A stretch of DNA of 64,000 nt, from NCBI RefSeq assembly GCF_037071985.1, contig NZ_JAXHDF010000009.1:1-64000 (forward strand). The letters are read 5' to 3'. A program made the translations under genes and the position numbers. The notes below the pieces were generated by a model. The model was not told the DNA's origin. It worked only from the letters and a program-made list of their open reading frames with translations, and made no database searches. Shown piece after piece: positions 50,045 to 59,421 of this stretch. The stretch is from Pseudogracilibacillus sp037071985 (GTDB lineage Bacteria > Bacillota > Bacilli > Bacillales > Amphibacillaceae). Within the stretch, counting starts at the first letter, position 1. Each line of letters starts with the position of its first letter.

Positions 50045-51172
50045 ATGATCCCTTTTAATAAACCTGCAATTCTTGGTGAGGAAATACATATGATAGAACA
50101 AGCATTACACCAAGAAAAATTGTCAGGAAATAATACATACACGAATAAATGTATTGAACTCCTTAAAGAAATTACAATGTGTAAAGAGGCGCTACTTACC
50201 CCATCCTGTACAGCTGCTTTGGAAATGTGCGCCTTACTCATCGATGTGGAAGAAGGCGATGAAATTATTATGCCATCTTATACATTTGTCTCAACAGCAA
50301 ATGCTTTTGTGCTCCGTGGTGCAAGCATTCGCTATGTAGATATCGATCCATACACTATGAATATTACTGCTGAATCAATAGAACATGCCATTACAACTAA
50401 AACAAAAGTAATCGTCGTCGTGCATTACGCAGGTGTTGCATGTGAAATGGATCAAATTATGAAACTGGCAGCTACTTATCGTTTATGGGTCATTGAAGAT
50501 GCGGCCCAGGCCTTACAAAGTAAGTATAAGGACTCTCCTCTCGGTTCCATCGGACATTTAGCTACGATTAGTTTTCATGATACGAAAAACTATACGTGTG
50601 GAGAAGGTGGTGCACTATTAATCAATGATGACCGTCTAGTAGAACGTGCTCATATTATTCAAGAAAAAGGCACAAATCGAACGGCTTTTAAAGAAGGAAA
50701 AGTAGACAAATATACGTGGAGAGATATTGGCTCCTCCTATTTATTAAATGAATTAAGTGCTGCCTTTCTATACGTTCAGTTAGAAAATGCCGATAAAATT
50801 TATACAAACAGAATGAACGCGTGGGTACAATATGATGAAAAACTGGCAGAATTAGCAGGTCAAGAAAGAATTGAAAAACCTGCTGTCCCTCCCTTTTCTG
50901 TCCATAATGCTCATCTGTTTTTTATTAAAACAGCAGACAAAGATGAAAGAACTAAGCTAATGAATTTTTTACAAAATAAAAAAATTCAAACGACGTCTCA
51001 TTATGTACCACTCCATACTTCTGTTGCCGGGAAAAAATTCGGTATCTTCGTTGGAAATGATCGCTATACAACAAAAGAAAGTGAACGTCTAATTCGTTTA
51101 CCACTTTTTTATGGGATATCAGAGAAGGATGTTACGTATGTCACAGAACAGATCTATACCTTTTTTTCATAA
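50045..51172 (+). CDS. Sugar aminotransferase, WecE/RffA-like
   Basis: This 375-residue PLP enzyme of the DegT/DnrJ/EryC1 family is like WecE, which converts dTDP-4-keto-6-deoxyglucose to dTDP-4-amino-4,6-dideoxygalactose using glutamate. The PLP lysine is in SFHDTKNYTCGEGGALL, and EDAAQAL precedes it. The PFNKP start and YTFVSTANAFVLRGA block are close to WecE. Stereochemistry at C4 (galacto, Fuc4N, or gluco, Qui4N) cannot be settled by reading alone. Confidence 0.88.
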   Translation: MIPFNKPAILGEEIHMIEQALHQEKLSGNNTYTNKCIELLKEITMCKEALLTPSCTAALEMCALLIDVEEGDEIIMPSYTFVSTANAFVLRGASIRYVDIDPYTMNITAESIEHAITTKTKVIVVVHYAGVACEMDQIMKLAATYRLWVIEDAAQALQSKYKDSPLGSIGHLATISFHDTKNYTCGEGGALLINDDRLVERAHIIQEKGTNRTAFKEGKVDKYTWRDIGSSYLLNELSAAFLYVQLENADKIYTNRMNAWVQYDEKLAELAGQERIEKPAVPPFSVHNAHLFFIKTADKDERTKLMNFLQNKKIQTTSHYVPLHTSVAGKKFGIFVGNDRYTTKESERLIRLPLFYGISEKDVTYVTEQIYTFFS

Positions 51173-52835
51173 AGGGCTATTTATTACTGCCATTCTTATT
51201 ATTCTTGCGTATGTGTCTCCTTATTATTTTTTAGGAGAACATACGCATATTCGGGTTCATGATAATTTAGATTCAAATATAGTCTGGTATAAAGTATTAG
51301 CTGAGAGCGGAATGATTTTTGCTGGACCGGATGCAGTTTTGCCCAATATAATAAACGGCCTGCCCCGTAGTGCCCTCCCTTCTGCTTTAGATGGTGTAGT
51401 ATGGCTCTATGTAGTATTTCCGCCGTTTGTCGCTTATTCTATTAGTCAAACAATTATGCGAATTACAGCTTTTATCGGCATGTATTATTTACTTCGGACT
51501 TATATCCTATCTGATGATCAAAGATCGAATGATATAATTATCATCGGTGTTTCGGTTTGTTTTGCACTTTTACCATTTTGGCCGTCTGGAATGCTATCCA
51601 TTGCAGGCTTACCACTTGCAACATATCTTTTTCTTTCCATTCGTGAAAAACAGTTTCAAGCACCGATACACCATTGGATCATCCTATTTATCATTCCTTT
51701 TTTTGCTAACTTTATTTTAACGTTCTTTTTCTACTTAACAATCATTGGCCTTCTATTCTTATATGATTTTTGGAAAGAAAAACGGTTTAATCTCGGTTTT
51801 TTTGTAGCCATTTGTACAATGATTTCAATTTTTTTAATAAAAAATTATTTACTTATTTACTCCATGTTTATTACTGGTGACACTGACTCTCACCGGAAAG
51901 AGCTTGATCTTGGCTATAATAATCTCGGACAGACATTTCAATTATTGAAAAAAAACATTATCTATAGCCATACCCATGCTCTTGATGTTCATGAAACGGT
52001 CATTTTACCTGTTATTTTAATTAGCATTATAATTGCTCTTTTTAAAAAAAGATCTATTCATTTCTTAATCAAACTGTTCCTTTTAAATATCCTTTTCTCC
52101 GTCATTTATAGCTTTTGGTACTGGGAAGGATTACGGATAATAAAAGACCATTTCTCTTTTTTCAATGAATTTAACTTCGGCCGTTTTCATTTATTGCGCC
52201 CATTCTTATGGTATATGATGTTTGCCATTGCTCTATCAATTATTTGGAAAAACATAAAATGGGGATCCATTATCGTCTCCGCTGCACTCATTATTCAACT
52301 GAGTCAGTTATTTTTACTAACAGAAGAGATTAAATATCGTCAAGTTGGAACACCTACTTTTGCAGAGTTTTATGATGAAGATTTATTTCGGCAAATAAAA
52401 GAATATATCGGAGAACCGCCCGATCGTTACCGTGTCGCAAGCCTTGCTCTGCATCCAACTATTGCACAGTATAATGGTTTTTACACATTAGATACGTACA
52501 ACAATACCATTCCACTTACATATAAACATGAGTTTCGAAACATCATTGCACCAGAATTAGAGAAAAACAAGACACTTCAGAAGTATTATGATACTTGGGG
52601 TAGCCGACTTTATCTATATAGCGATGATATTGGCAAAAAGTATGTTTATAAAAAAGGCAGTAAGACAAAGATTGAAAACTTAGACCTTAACTTAGAAGCA
52701 TTTAAATCACTTGGAGGAAAATATATTTTATCCGGACTACCAATTAATAATGCAGAGGAATTGGGAGTCAATTTTGAAGGGAGTTTTACAACCGAGAACT
52801 CCTATTGGGAAATTTATTTGTATGAAGTTCCTTAA
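51138..52835 (+). CDS. DUF6044 multi-TM protein, GT-C-like (YkoS-like)
   Basis: This integral membrane protein of about 565 residues has some ten to twelve TM helices and a C-terminal soluble part. The block HIRVHDNLDSNIVWYKVLAESG and NGLPRSALPSALDGVVWLY are like B. subtilis YkoS (DUF6044), a relative of YfhO. The Asp after HIRVH in a first extracytoplasmic loop suits a GT-C catalytic Asp. AGAAGGAT chooses the ATG at 51138. It would transfer the flipped amino sugar to a wall polymer. Confidence 0.82.
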   Translation: MSQNRSIPFFHKGLFITAILIILAYVSPYYFLGEHTHIRVHDNLDSNIVWYKVLAESGMIFAGPDAVLPNIINGLPRSALPSALDGVVWLYVVFPPFVAYSISQTIMRITAFIGMYYLLRTYILSDDQRSNDIIIIGVSVCFALLPFWPSGMLSIAGLPLATYLFLSIREKQFQAPIHHWIILFIIPFFANFILTFFFYLTIIGLLFLYDFWKEKRFNLGFFVAICTMISIFLIKNYLLIYSMFITGDTDSHRKELDLGYNNLGQTFQLLKKNIIYSHTHALDVHETVILPVILISIIIALFKKRSIHFLIKLFLLNILFSVIYSFWYWEGLRIIKDHFSFFNEFNFGRFHLLRPFLWYMMFAIALSIIWKNIKWGSIIVSAALIIQLSQLFLLTEEIKYRQVGTPTFAEFYDEDLFRQIKEYIGEPPDRYRVASLALHPTIAQYNGFYTLDTYNNTIPLTYKHEFRNIIAPELEKNKTLQKYYDTWGSRLYLYSDDIGKKYVYKKGSKTKIENLDLNLEAFKSLGGKYILSGLPINNAEELGVNFEGSFTTENSYWEIYLYEVP

Positions 52836-52877
52836 TTTGAATGGAAGTTGAACATGTTAGTGCGACAGTCGATTAGA

Positions 52878-53437
52878 TGCGCTGAAAGTTGCTCGAGTTA
52901 ACCCGAAAGTTGAGCGAATGAACTGAAAGTCGCGCGAGTTGAGGCGAAAGTTGAGCGAATGAACTGAAAGTTGCGCGAGTTAATGCGAAAGTTGAGCGAT
53001 TGAACTGAAAGTCGCGCGAGTTAAGGCGAAAGTTGAGCGATTGAACTGAAAGTCGCGCGAGTTGAGGCAAAAGTTGAGCGAATGAACTGAAAGTTGCTCG
53101 AGTTAATGCGAAAGTTGAGCGAACGCACTAAAAGTTGCTCGAATTAATGCAAAAGTTGAGCGATTGAACTGAAAGTCGCGCGAGTTGAGGAGAAAGTTGA
53201 GCGATTGAACTGAAAGTTGCTCGAGTTAATGCGAAAGTTGAGCGAACGCACTAAAAGTTGCGCGAGTTAAGGCGAAAGTTGAGCGAACGCACTAAAAGTC
53301 GCGCGAGTTGAGGAGAAAGTTGAGCGATTGAACTGAAAGTCGCGCGAGTTAACGAGAAAGTTGAGCGAATGCACTGAAAGTCGCGCGAGTTAAGGCGAAA
53401 GTTGAGCGAACTCACTAAAAATTGCTCGAGTTGAGGC
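52878..53437. repeat. 41-bp-period tandem repeat array
   Basis: About 13-14 degenerate units of 41 bp, each made of two related half-units: AAAGTTGAGCGAATGAACTG and AAAGTCGCGCGAGTTGAGGC. Variants swap GTCGCGCGAG with GTTGCTCGAG and ATGAACTG with ACGCACTA. The 65-codon leftward frame inside it is only a by-product of the repeat. It fills the gap between the glycan operon and htpX. Confidence 0.93.
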
Positions 53438-53594
53438 GAAGATAGCTTATCTTTTTACAAAACTATAGTTTACATTTAGACATCCAATTATAATATCAAT
53501 AAATTAAAAAATCCGAACTGATTCAAACTCTAAGCCAGAGTGTACAGTTCGGATTAACTCTATATTTATAAAATTTATTTAAGTTTCTTTGCGT

Positions 53595-54476
53595 TTACGC
53601 TAATCGTTTAATTCTTTCCTCTAAATCTGGGTGAGTTGAGAACATTGTTGCAAATTTCTTTTTCCCATTAATTTTCATCGTAGCAACTGCTGTATCTTCC
53701 CCGCCAACTGTTGCTCGATCAGCATATGCACGTAAACTTTCTAGCGCATGTCTCATTTTATCGCGCCCTGCTAAATCTGCGCCGCCTCTATCCGCATGAA
53801 ACTCTCGGTGACGTGAGTAGGCAAATACGACAAGACTGCCGAGAATAGAAAATAGTAGTTGGAAAACAATAATTGCGACGAAATGAACGATTGGTGCAAT
53901 TTCGCTTCGTACAAATTGAGAAGCAATATAGGCAACAATACGTGATAAGAATACAACAAATGTATTCACAACTCCTTGAAGAAGCGTCATCGTAACCATA
54001 TCTCCATTAGCGATATGAGCTACCTCGTGTGCAATGACTCCTTCGATTGCATCATCATCCATTTCATTTAAAAGCCCTGCAGAAACCGCTACTAAAGAAC
54101 TTTTCTTAGAAGGTCCAGTTGCAAACGCATTTACTTCCGGCGAATGATAAATTCCCACTTCTGGCATATGGACAAGACCTGCCGCTCTCGATAAGCGATG
54201 TACCTTTTCAACTACCATCGCTTCATACTCGTTTTCTGGGCGCTCAGGATCAATCACTTTTACTCCCATCATTTTCTTAGCTGTCCATCTTGAAATTAAA
54301 AGTGAAATAAATGAACCTGTAAAACCGATAACCGCACTAAAAATCAATAACGAACCAAAATTAATATTTCCGTATTGATCAATATAATGACCTATTGGAA
54401 GTATTGTAAAAATAATACTAATCGTCAATAAAACTAATACGTTTGTTAATAAAAAATAAAAAATCCTCTTCCCCAT
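53595..54476 (-). CDS. htpX: HtpX-type membrane zinc protease
   Basis: This 293-residue M48 peptidase of the membrane has two N-terminal TM helices, the zinc motif HEVAH at about residue 150 (EGVIAHEVAHIANGDM), two further TM helices and the third ligand Glu in REFHADRGGADLAG. HtpX removes misfolded membrane proteins under stress. AAGGAGGAAC precedes the ATG. Single gene. Confidence 0.94.
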   Translation of the reverse strand: MGKRIFYFLLTNVLVLLTISIIFTILPIGHYIDQYGNINFGSLLIFSAVIGFTGSFISLLISRWTAKKMMGVKVIDPERPENEYEAMVVEKVHRLSRAAGLVHMPEVGIYHSPEVNAFATGPSKKSSLVAVSAGLLNEMDDDAIEGVIAHEVAHIANGDMVTMTLLQGVVNTFVVFLSRIVAYIASQFVRSEIAPIVHFVAIIVFQLLFSILGSLVVFAYSRHREFHADRGGADLAGRDKMRHALESLRAYADRATVGGEDTAVATMKINGKKKFATMFSTHPDLEERIKRLA

Positions 54477-54661
54477 CTTGTTCCTCCTTATTATCTATAC
54501 TAATTATTTTATAACATCTTACATAAAATATGAACTTATATTAAGAGATTTATAAGGTGAGCGATAGAAATGAATCATTGGAACTAGCTATTTCCAATAA
54601 ATTTACGTAAAACCCTACTCTTGGCATAGGTCAGATGTACATCAACTTATAGAGCTCTCAT

Positions 54662-55084
54662 CTATATACCTTCTATTTGTGGGTCTTGATTAAAAGAAAA
54701 TAAACTTTCGAATAGAAGTTTTTTTCTTTCTTCACGGGGGATAAATTGGCGAATATTATGTTCATCAAATCCGACTTGTAATTTATTATCATCAAAAATT
54801 AACGGATGACGAACCAATCTCGGAAACTCCTGGATCAGTTTATACAATTTTTTTAACGGTAAAGTTTCTAAGTTTAAATCTAATTCTTTATATATTTTTG
54901 ATCTCGTCGAAATAATCTCTTCTGTACCAGCTTCTGTTAAACGTAGAATATGTTGAATTTCGTCAACAGATAAAGGATGCCTCATTATATCTCGGTAAAT
55001 ATAAGGAATATTATGTGCGTTAAACCATCGCCTTGATTTTCTTGTAGATGCACACGAAGATCCATATACTTTTATTTTCATCAT
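54662..55084 (-). CDS. Spx/ArsC-family protein with altered CxxC
   Basis: This 140-residue protein of the Spx/MgsR family binds RNA polymerase alpha in known members. The start KVYGSSCASTRKSRRWFNAHNIPY keeps the first Cys, but the second position of the redox pair is Thr (CAST instead of CxxC), so a disulfide switch cannot form. The remaining core (RHPLIFDDNKLQVGFDEHNIRQFIP) is standard. It lies 49 bp downstream of the TetR gene? No: it lies left of that gene's stop, in the same direction, so it may be co-transcribed. Confidence 0.85.
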   Translation of the reverse strand: MMKIKVYGSSCASTRKSRRWFNAHNIPYIYRDIMRHPLSVDEIQHILRLTEAGTEEIISTRSKIYKELDLNLETLPLKKLYKLIQEFPRLVRHPLIFDDNKLQVGFDEHNIRQFIPREERKKLLFESLFSFNQDPQIEGI

Positions 55085-55133
55085 TAAATCAACCTTTCAA
55101 AAGAAATATAGTTTATTTTCATAAGGTAATAGA

Positions 55134-55748
55134 CTATTTCTTAACAAATCCACGTTTCAACAAATTAATTTGTGTCGTATAATTATAGATCACTTCTTCA
55201 TTCGTCAGGTCCTTAGCGAACTTTCGGACAATGTTTTCCAACATGATCATCGAAACGATTTGCACCATTTGAAATAGTTCACAGTCATTTTCAATGTTTA
55301 ACAGATCACGATTAATTAATTGTTTATACACGGAATAATGCTTGTTCATCCCACTGTAGTTGATACTTTTAAGAAATGTTTTCTCTATTTTATAGTTCAT
55401 GTTTAAAAATACATTTTTATAAAAATTGCGAATTCCTTCATCGTCCATCTCTACTAACATCGAATGAAACATCTCTTTAATAGATTCAAAAATATCTCCA
55501 TTATTTTTATTTAAGGAGGCAATAAATTCATCTTGTCTTTTAGCAGCATGCTCATTTAAAAGATAAAAATAAAGATCTTCTTTATCGTCAAAATACTGAT
55601 AAAAACTTCCTCTTGGTATTTCAGCATCTTTTACAATATTTGCAACAGAAGCCTTTCCTAACGAGACCCGGGAAAACTCTTTTGTTGCTGCTGATAATAA
55701 TATTTGCCTTTTTTCTTCCGGCAAATTGAAAAAAGTTTGTCTCGGCAA
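55134..55748 (-). CDS. TetR/AcrR family regulator
   Basis: This repressor of about 204 residues has the N-terminal TetR HTH (KRQILLSAATKEFSRVSLGKASVANIVKDAEIPRGSFYQYFDDKEDL). The ATG at 55754 touches the AGGAGG, so the TTG at 55748 (MPRQTFFNLPEEK) is the more likely start. Three TGACA-NNN-TGTCA palindromes lie directly upstream. The Spx-like gene follows in the same direction. The ligand is unknown. Confidence 0.9.
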   Translation of the reverse strand: MPRQTFFNLPEEKRQILLSAATKEFSRVSLGKASVANIVKDAEIPRGSFYQYFDDKEDLYFYLLNEHAAKRQDEFIASLNKNNGDIFESIKEMFHSMLVEMDDEGIRNFYKNVFLNMNYKIEKTFLKSINYSGMNKHYSVYKQLINRDLLNIENDCELFQMVQIVSMIMLENIVRKFAKDLTNEEVIYNYTTQINLLKRGFVKK

Positions 55749-55770
55749 TTTCATCCTCCTGTACTATAAG

Positions 55771-55845
55771 TGACACTGTGTCATTCAATAATTTTAGTAT
55801 AAATGACACCATGTCACTTGTCAACGACTCTATGACAAGGTGTCA
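55771..55845. promoter_or_regulatory. Three TetR operator candidates
   Basis: TGACACTGTGTCA (55771-55783), TGACACCATGTCA (55804-55816) and TGACAAGGTGTCA (55833-55845) share TGACA-N3-TGTCA. They cover the promoter region of the TetR gene. Confidence 0.75.
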
Positions 55846-55886
55846 CTATTTTGTCAAAATTATATTTTTAGTATGATATGAAAAAA

Positions 55887-55922
55887 ACGAATCTATTCGG
55901 AATATCAACGAGTAGATTCGTT
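55887..55922 (-). terminator. Terminator of the small membrane protein gene
   Basis: ACGAATCTA and TAGATTCGT form a stem; on the minus strand it is followed by TTTTTTTC. Confidence 0.8.
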
Positions 55923-55950
55923 CTGTATCAAAACGGTTCACTTATTTTCA

Positions 55951-56121
55951 TTACAATTTATTATTCGGCAATTTATCAAATAAGACGAGCGAAAAAGTAG
56001 CAATTGGGCCAAGCATTAAAGAAAGTAAAAACCAGTTTAGTCCACTTCGATTTTTTCCTTGAGCTAAACCTGCATTGATTAAAGCTAATGTTCCCCATCC
56101 TACAAAATATTCTTCATTCAT
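55951..56121 (-). CDS. Small membrane protein (56 aa)
   Basis: From the ATG at 56121 (AGGAGTGA upstream) the protein has about 56 residues with one or two hydrophobic segments (WGTLALINAGLA; LNWFLLSLMLGPIATFSLVLF). It resembles small Bacillus membrane proteins of unknown function that carry a KNRSGLNWF-like turn. Single gene with its own terminator. Confidence 0.65.
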   Translation of the reverse strand: MNEEYFVGWGTLALINAGLAQGKNRSGLNWFLLSLMLGPIATFSLVLFDKLPNNKL

Positions 56122-56259
56122 TTTGTTCACTCCTAGCGTTTCAACGTACATCTGTATTAACTTATATTTACCTTATTACTACCTTTTTTCCTGTTTCAAT
56201 ATATTTCATATGCTGTTTCCATTATAATACATATAAGACAGAAATGAAGGAGGACTTTC

Positions 56260-57663
56260 ATGTTACCGGAACCTATCATCAATACGTTTAACCGAATAGT
56301 CGGTAAAGACAATGCAAAAACAGATCAAGCTACACTGCTTGCCTACTCCTATGATTCTACTGCACAATATCAAGCATTACCTCAAGCGGTGCTTTCACCA
56401 CGAAATACATCAGAAGTTGCTGAAATTGTCAAAATATGCAATGAAAATAAAATCCCAATCGTTCCACGCGGTTCAGGAACGAACTTATGCGCAGGAACTA
56501 CTCCTCTAGAAGGTGGTATTGTATTACTTTTTAATCATATGAATGAGATTTTGGAAATAGATGAGAAAAATTTAACAATGACTGTACAACCAGGTGTTTA
56601 TACTAAAACAATTTTTGAAGCAGCCGATGAAGTCGGTTTGTTTTATCCACCTGATCCTGGATCCATGCATATTTCTCAAATTGGTGGAAATATTAGTGAA
56701 AATTCCGGAGGATTGCGTGGATTAAAATATGGAGTGACAAATGACTATGTGCTTGGTCTAGAAATCGTCCTTCCTAGCGGTGAAATTATTCGCACAGGAG
56801 GAAAACTAGCAAAGGATGTCGCCGGATACAATCTTACTGAATTATTTACAGGTTCGGAAGGCACTCTAGGAATTATTACAGAGGCCATTTTAAAACTTAT
56901 TCCAAAACCAGAAGCAAAAAAGACGATGTTAGCGTTATTCCATGATTTAGAATCTGCAGCCAAAACTGTCTCTGCTATTATCGAAAATCGGATTATCCCT
57001 GTTACGCTTGAGTTTTTAGACCAACAAACAGTAAAAGTAGTTGAAGATTTTGCTCAAATCGGTCTTCCTACCGAAGCGAAGGCGATTCTATTAATCGAAC
57101 AGGATGGTGCTCCGGAAGTCGTTGAACGTGATATTAAAAAAATATCTGAACTATGCAATAAAAATCATGCATTTGACATATCGATTGCTAAGACTGAAGC
57201 GGAAGCTGAGGGGCTGATGACTGCCCGTCGAGCTGCCTTGTCCGCTTTATCGAGACTGATGCCTACGACTATTTTAGAAGATGCAACAGTGCCAAGGTCT
57301 GAGATTGCTAATATGGTAAACGCTATCGAAGAAATTGCGGAGAAATATAATGTGAATATATGTACGTTCGGTCACGCTGGCGATGGTAATTTACATCCTA
57401 CCTGTCTAACAGATGCACGAAATAAAGAGGAGATTTCTCGGGTTGAAAAAGCATTTGAAGAAATTTTTAAGAAAGCCGTTGCATTAGGAGGCACTATTAC
57501 CGGAGAGCATGGAGTAGGAGCGATGAAATTACCGTACTTACATTTAAAAGTCGGAGAAGCTGGTGTGGATGTGATGCGGAACATTAAAGAAGCGATCGAT
57601 CCGAATTATATTTTGAATCCTGGCAAAATGTTTACTCGCAGCTCGGAGGTGAAATTGTCTTGA
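56260..57663 (+). CDS. glcD: Glycolate oxidase subunit GlcD (FAD-linked)
   Basis: This 467-residue VAO-type flavoprotein has PRGSGTNLCAGT and DPGSMHISQIGGNISENSGGLRGLKYG for FAD binding and the C-terminal GHAGDGNLHP and GEHGVGAMK blocks. It is the flavin subunit of glycolate/lactate oxidase (YsfC in B. subtilis). GGAGGA precedes the ATG. It overlaps glcF by 4 bp. D-lactate or another 2-hydroxy acid is an alternative substrate. Confidence 0.9.
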   Translation: MLPEPIINTFNRIVGKDNAKTDQATLLAYSYDSTAQYQALPQAVLSPRNTSEVAEIVKICNENKIPIVPRGSGTNLCAGTTPLEGGIVLLFNHMNEILEIDEKNLTMTVQPGVYTKTIFEAADEVGLFYPPDPGSMHISQIGGNISENSGGLRGLKYGVTNDYVLGLEIVLPSGEIIRTGGKLAKDVAGYNLTELFTGSEGTLGIITEAILKLIPKPEAKKTMLALFHDLESAAKTVSAIIENRIIPVTLEFLDQQTVKVVEDFAQIGLPTEAKAILLIEQDGAPEVVERDIKKISELCNKNHAFDISIAKTEAEAEGLMTARRAALSALSRLMPTTILEDATVPRSEIANMVNAIEEIAEKYNVNICTFGHAGDGNLHPTCLTDARNKEEISRVEKAFEEIFKKAVALGGTITGEHGVGAMKLPYLHLKVGEAGVDVMRNIKEAIDPNYILNPGKMFTRSSEVKLS

Positions 57664-59003
57664 AACAAGAAGAACAAGCACGAATTCAACAAGCCTTTAA
57701 AGAAAAAGTTGATTATAATGAATTAATGAATTGCACAAGATGTGGGTTTTGCCTTCCTAGCTGTCCAACTTATATAGAAACTGGAAAAGACGAAGTTCAT
57801 TCACCAAGAGGCAGAATTGCTCTTATGAAAGGTGTTGTGGATGGCTTAATCGAACCGACAGATGAAGTGAAACGTTCGATCGATATGTGTCTTGGCTGTA
57901 GAGCTTGTGAACCCGTCTGTCCTTCTGGAGTAAAGTTTGGTCATCTATTAGAACAAGCAAGAGATGCAATCTATCAGTCTAATAAACAATCCATACCTGC
58001 TAAACTTACTCGAAAGCTTGCCTTTCGTTCCCTATTTCCTCACCAAAACAGAATGAGGAATTTAACAAGCTTAGTAGGTTTTTATCAAAGAAGCGGGATA
58101 CAGCGAGCAGCTCAAAAAACCGGTATGATCAATATTTTACCGGGAAATTTACGAACAATGGAAAAAGTTTTACCTAATGTTCCTAAAAGAAAGGAATTAA
58201 ACAACAGACCACAATTTTTGCAAGCCTATTTTGAGAAGAAAAAGCGTGTCGCATTTTTCGCTGGGTGTTTAATGGATACTCTTTTTATGAGGACAAATGA
58301 TGCGACCACTAAATTATTACAATATGCTGGATGTGAAGTTGTTATTCCTGAACACCAAGGCTGTTGTGGAGCATTACATGGTCATAGTGGAGAAATGAAG
58401 TTTGCTAAAGAAATGGCGAAAAAAAATATCCGTGTGTTTGAAGATGAAGAAATTGATTATATTATTACGAACGCTGGTGGCTGCGGTGCTTTTCTTCATG
58501 ATTATGATTATTTGTTTAAGGATGAACCAGAATGGAAAGAACGAGCCGCGGCATTTTCGGCAAAGATCAAAGATATTTCTAGCATTTTAATAGACCTAAA
58601 TTTTGATACGTCGGAGCTTCAATTAGATGAACAAATTGTTACCTATCAAGACTCCTGTCATTTGAAAAACGGTCAAAGAACATTTACAGAACCTAGGCAG
58701 TTATTACAGTCGATTGATGGAGTAAAATACATTGAAATGAATGATGCAAGTCGTTGCTGTGGATCTGCAGGGATATATAATATCGTAGAATCAGAGATGT
58801 CTATGCAAATTTTAAATTACAAAATGGAACAAGCGAAAAAGACAAAAGCGACTACCATTGTCACCTCTAATCCAGGCTGTTTATTACAAATGAAACTAGG
58901 CATCGAACGAGAAGGCTTAACAGGAAAAGTGGAAGCGGTACATATTGTGGACTTTTTATTGGAAGCATATGAAAATAAACTAGAAAAAGAGAGTGCTAAT
59001 TAA
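57660..59003 (+). CDS. glcF: Glycolate oxidase iron-sulfur subunit GlcF
   Basis: This 447-residue protein has two 4Fe-4S clusters (CTRCGFCLPSCPTY near residue 21 and CLGCRACEPVCPSG near 77) and two CCG-type domains (HQGCCGALHGHSG and SRCCGSAGIYN). It takes electrons from GlcD. The start is a TTG overlapping the glcD stop, with GGAGGTGA upstream. It corresponds to YsfD. Confidence 0.92.
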   Translation: MKQEEQARIQQAFKEKVDYNELMNCTRCGFCLPSCPTYIETGKDEVHSPRGRIALMKGVVDGLIEPTDEVKRSIDMCLGCRACEPVCPSGVKFGHLLEQARDAIYQSNKQSIPAKLTRKLAFRSLFPHQNRMRNLTSLVGFYQRSGIQRAAQKTGMINILPGNLRTMEKVLPNVPKRKELNNRPQFLQAYFEKKKRVAFFAGCLMDTLFMRTNDATTKLLQYAGCEVVIPEHQGCCGALHGHSGEMKFAKEMAKKNIRVFEDEEIDYIITNAGGCGAFLHDYDYLFKDEPEWKERAAAFSAKIKDISSILIDLNFDTSELQLDEQIVTYQDSCHLKNGQRTFTEPRQLLQSIDGVKYIEMNDASRCCGSAGIYNIVESEMSMQILNYKMEQAKKTKATTIVTSNPGCLLQMKLGIEREGLTGKVEAVHIVDFLLEAYENKLEKESAN

Positions 59004-59223
59004 TTTAATTACAAGTTCTTTTGGAAAATGCAATAAGCGCCATTACAAAATAGATACTAAATCACAACTGATTTGTTATCCTGTTTTTGTTAATATACCA
59101 TTTTAAATTCCATTATTGAATACAATTTTTTAGTCTAATTTGTTGTATTACAATAGACGGTGTAATACTTCAAGTTGGATAAATTAATTTGCTAACATTT
59201 TAAGTAAAAGAAATAAAAGACAT
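59004..59223. other. Intergenic stretch after glcF
   Basis: AT-rich, no supported ORF. It leads into the dispersed repeat at 59224-59360. Confidence 0.3.
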
Positions 59224-59360
59224 AAGGTTGGGACATAAGCTAGAAAGAGTTATTGAAACACGAATAATTACGTTTATAATAATCGCTACAGAAATAAACT
59301 TCGCTAACTTGAAATAGTGATCGTCTTTCATATCTACTATTTTGTTTTGTCCCAACCTCC
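59224..59360. repeat. Dispersed hairpin repeat, copy 2
   Basis: AAGGTTGGGACA at the left and TGTCCCAACCTCC at the right are inverted ends. The interior (TAGAAAGAGTTATTGAAACA, CGTTTATAATAATCGCTACA, TTTCATATCTACTATTTTGT) matches 43525-43642 apart from an extra stretch of about 20-25 bp near 59300-59330. Confidence 0.75.
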
Positions 59361-59421
59361 TTGAAAATTCATATGATTATAACATACTTCCACAATCGTG
59401 CACGTTTACGTAATATGTAAC

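Noticed and set aside
52873..53070. 65-codon leftward frame in the tandem repeat
   Set aside because: The 41-bp period shifts frame at each unit, so no long repeat protein is encoded; the frame is a by-product.
52878..53437. CRISPR array
   Set aside because: The units are contiguous and degenerate with no unique spacers, and no cas gene is in the window.
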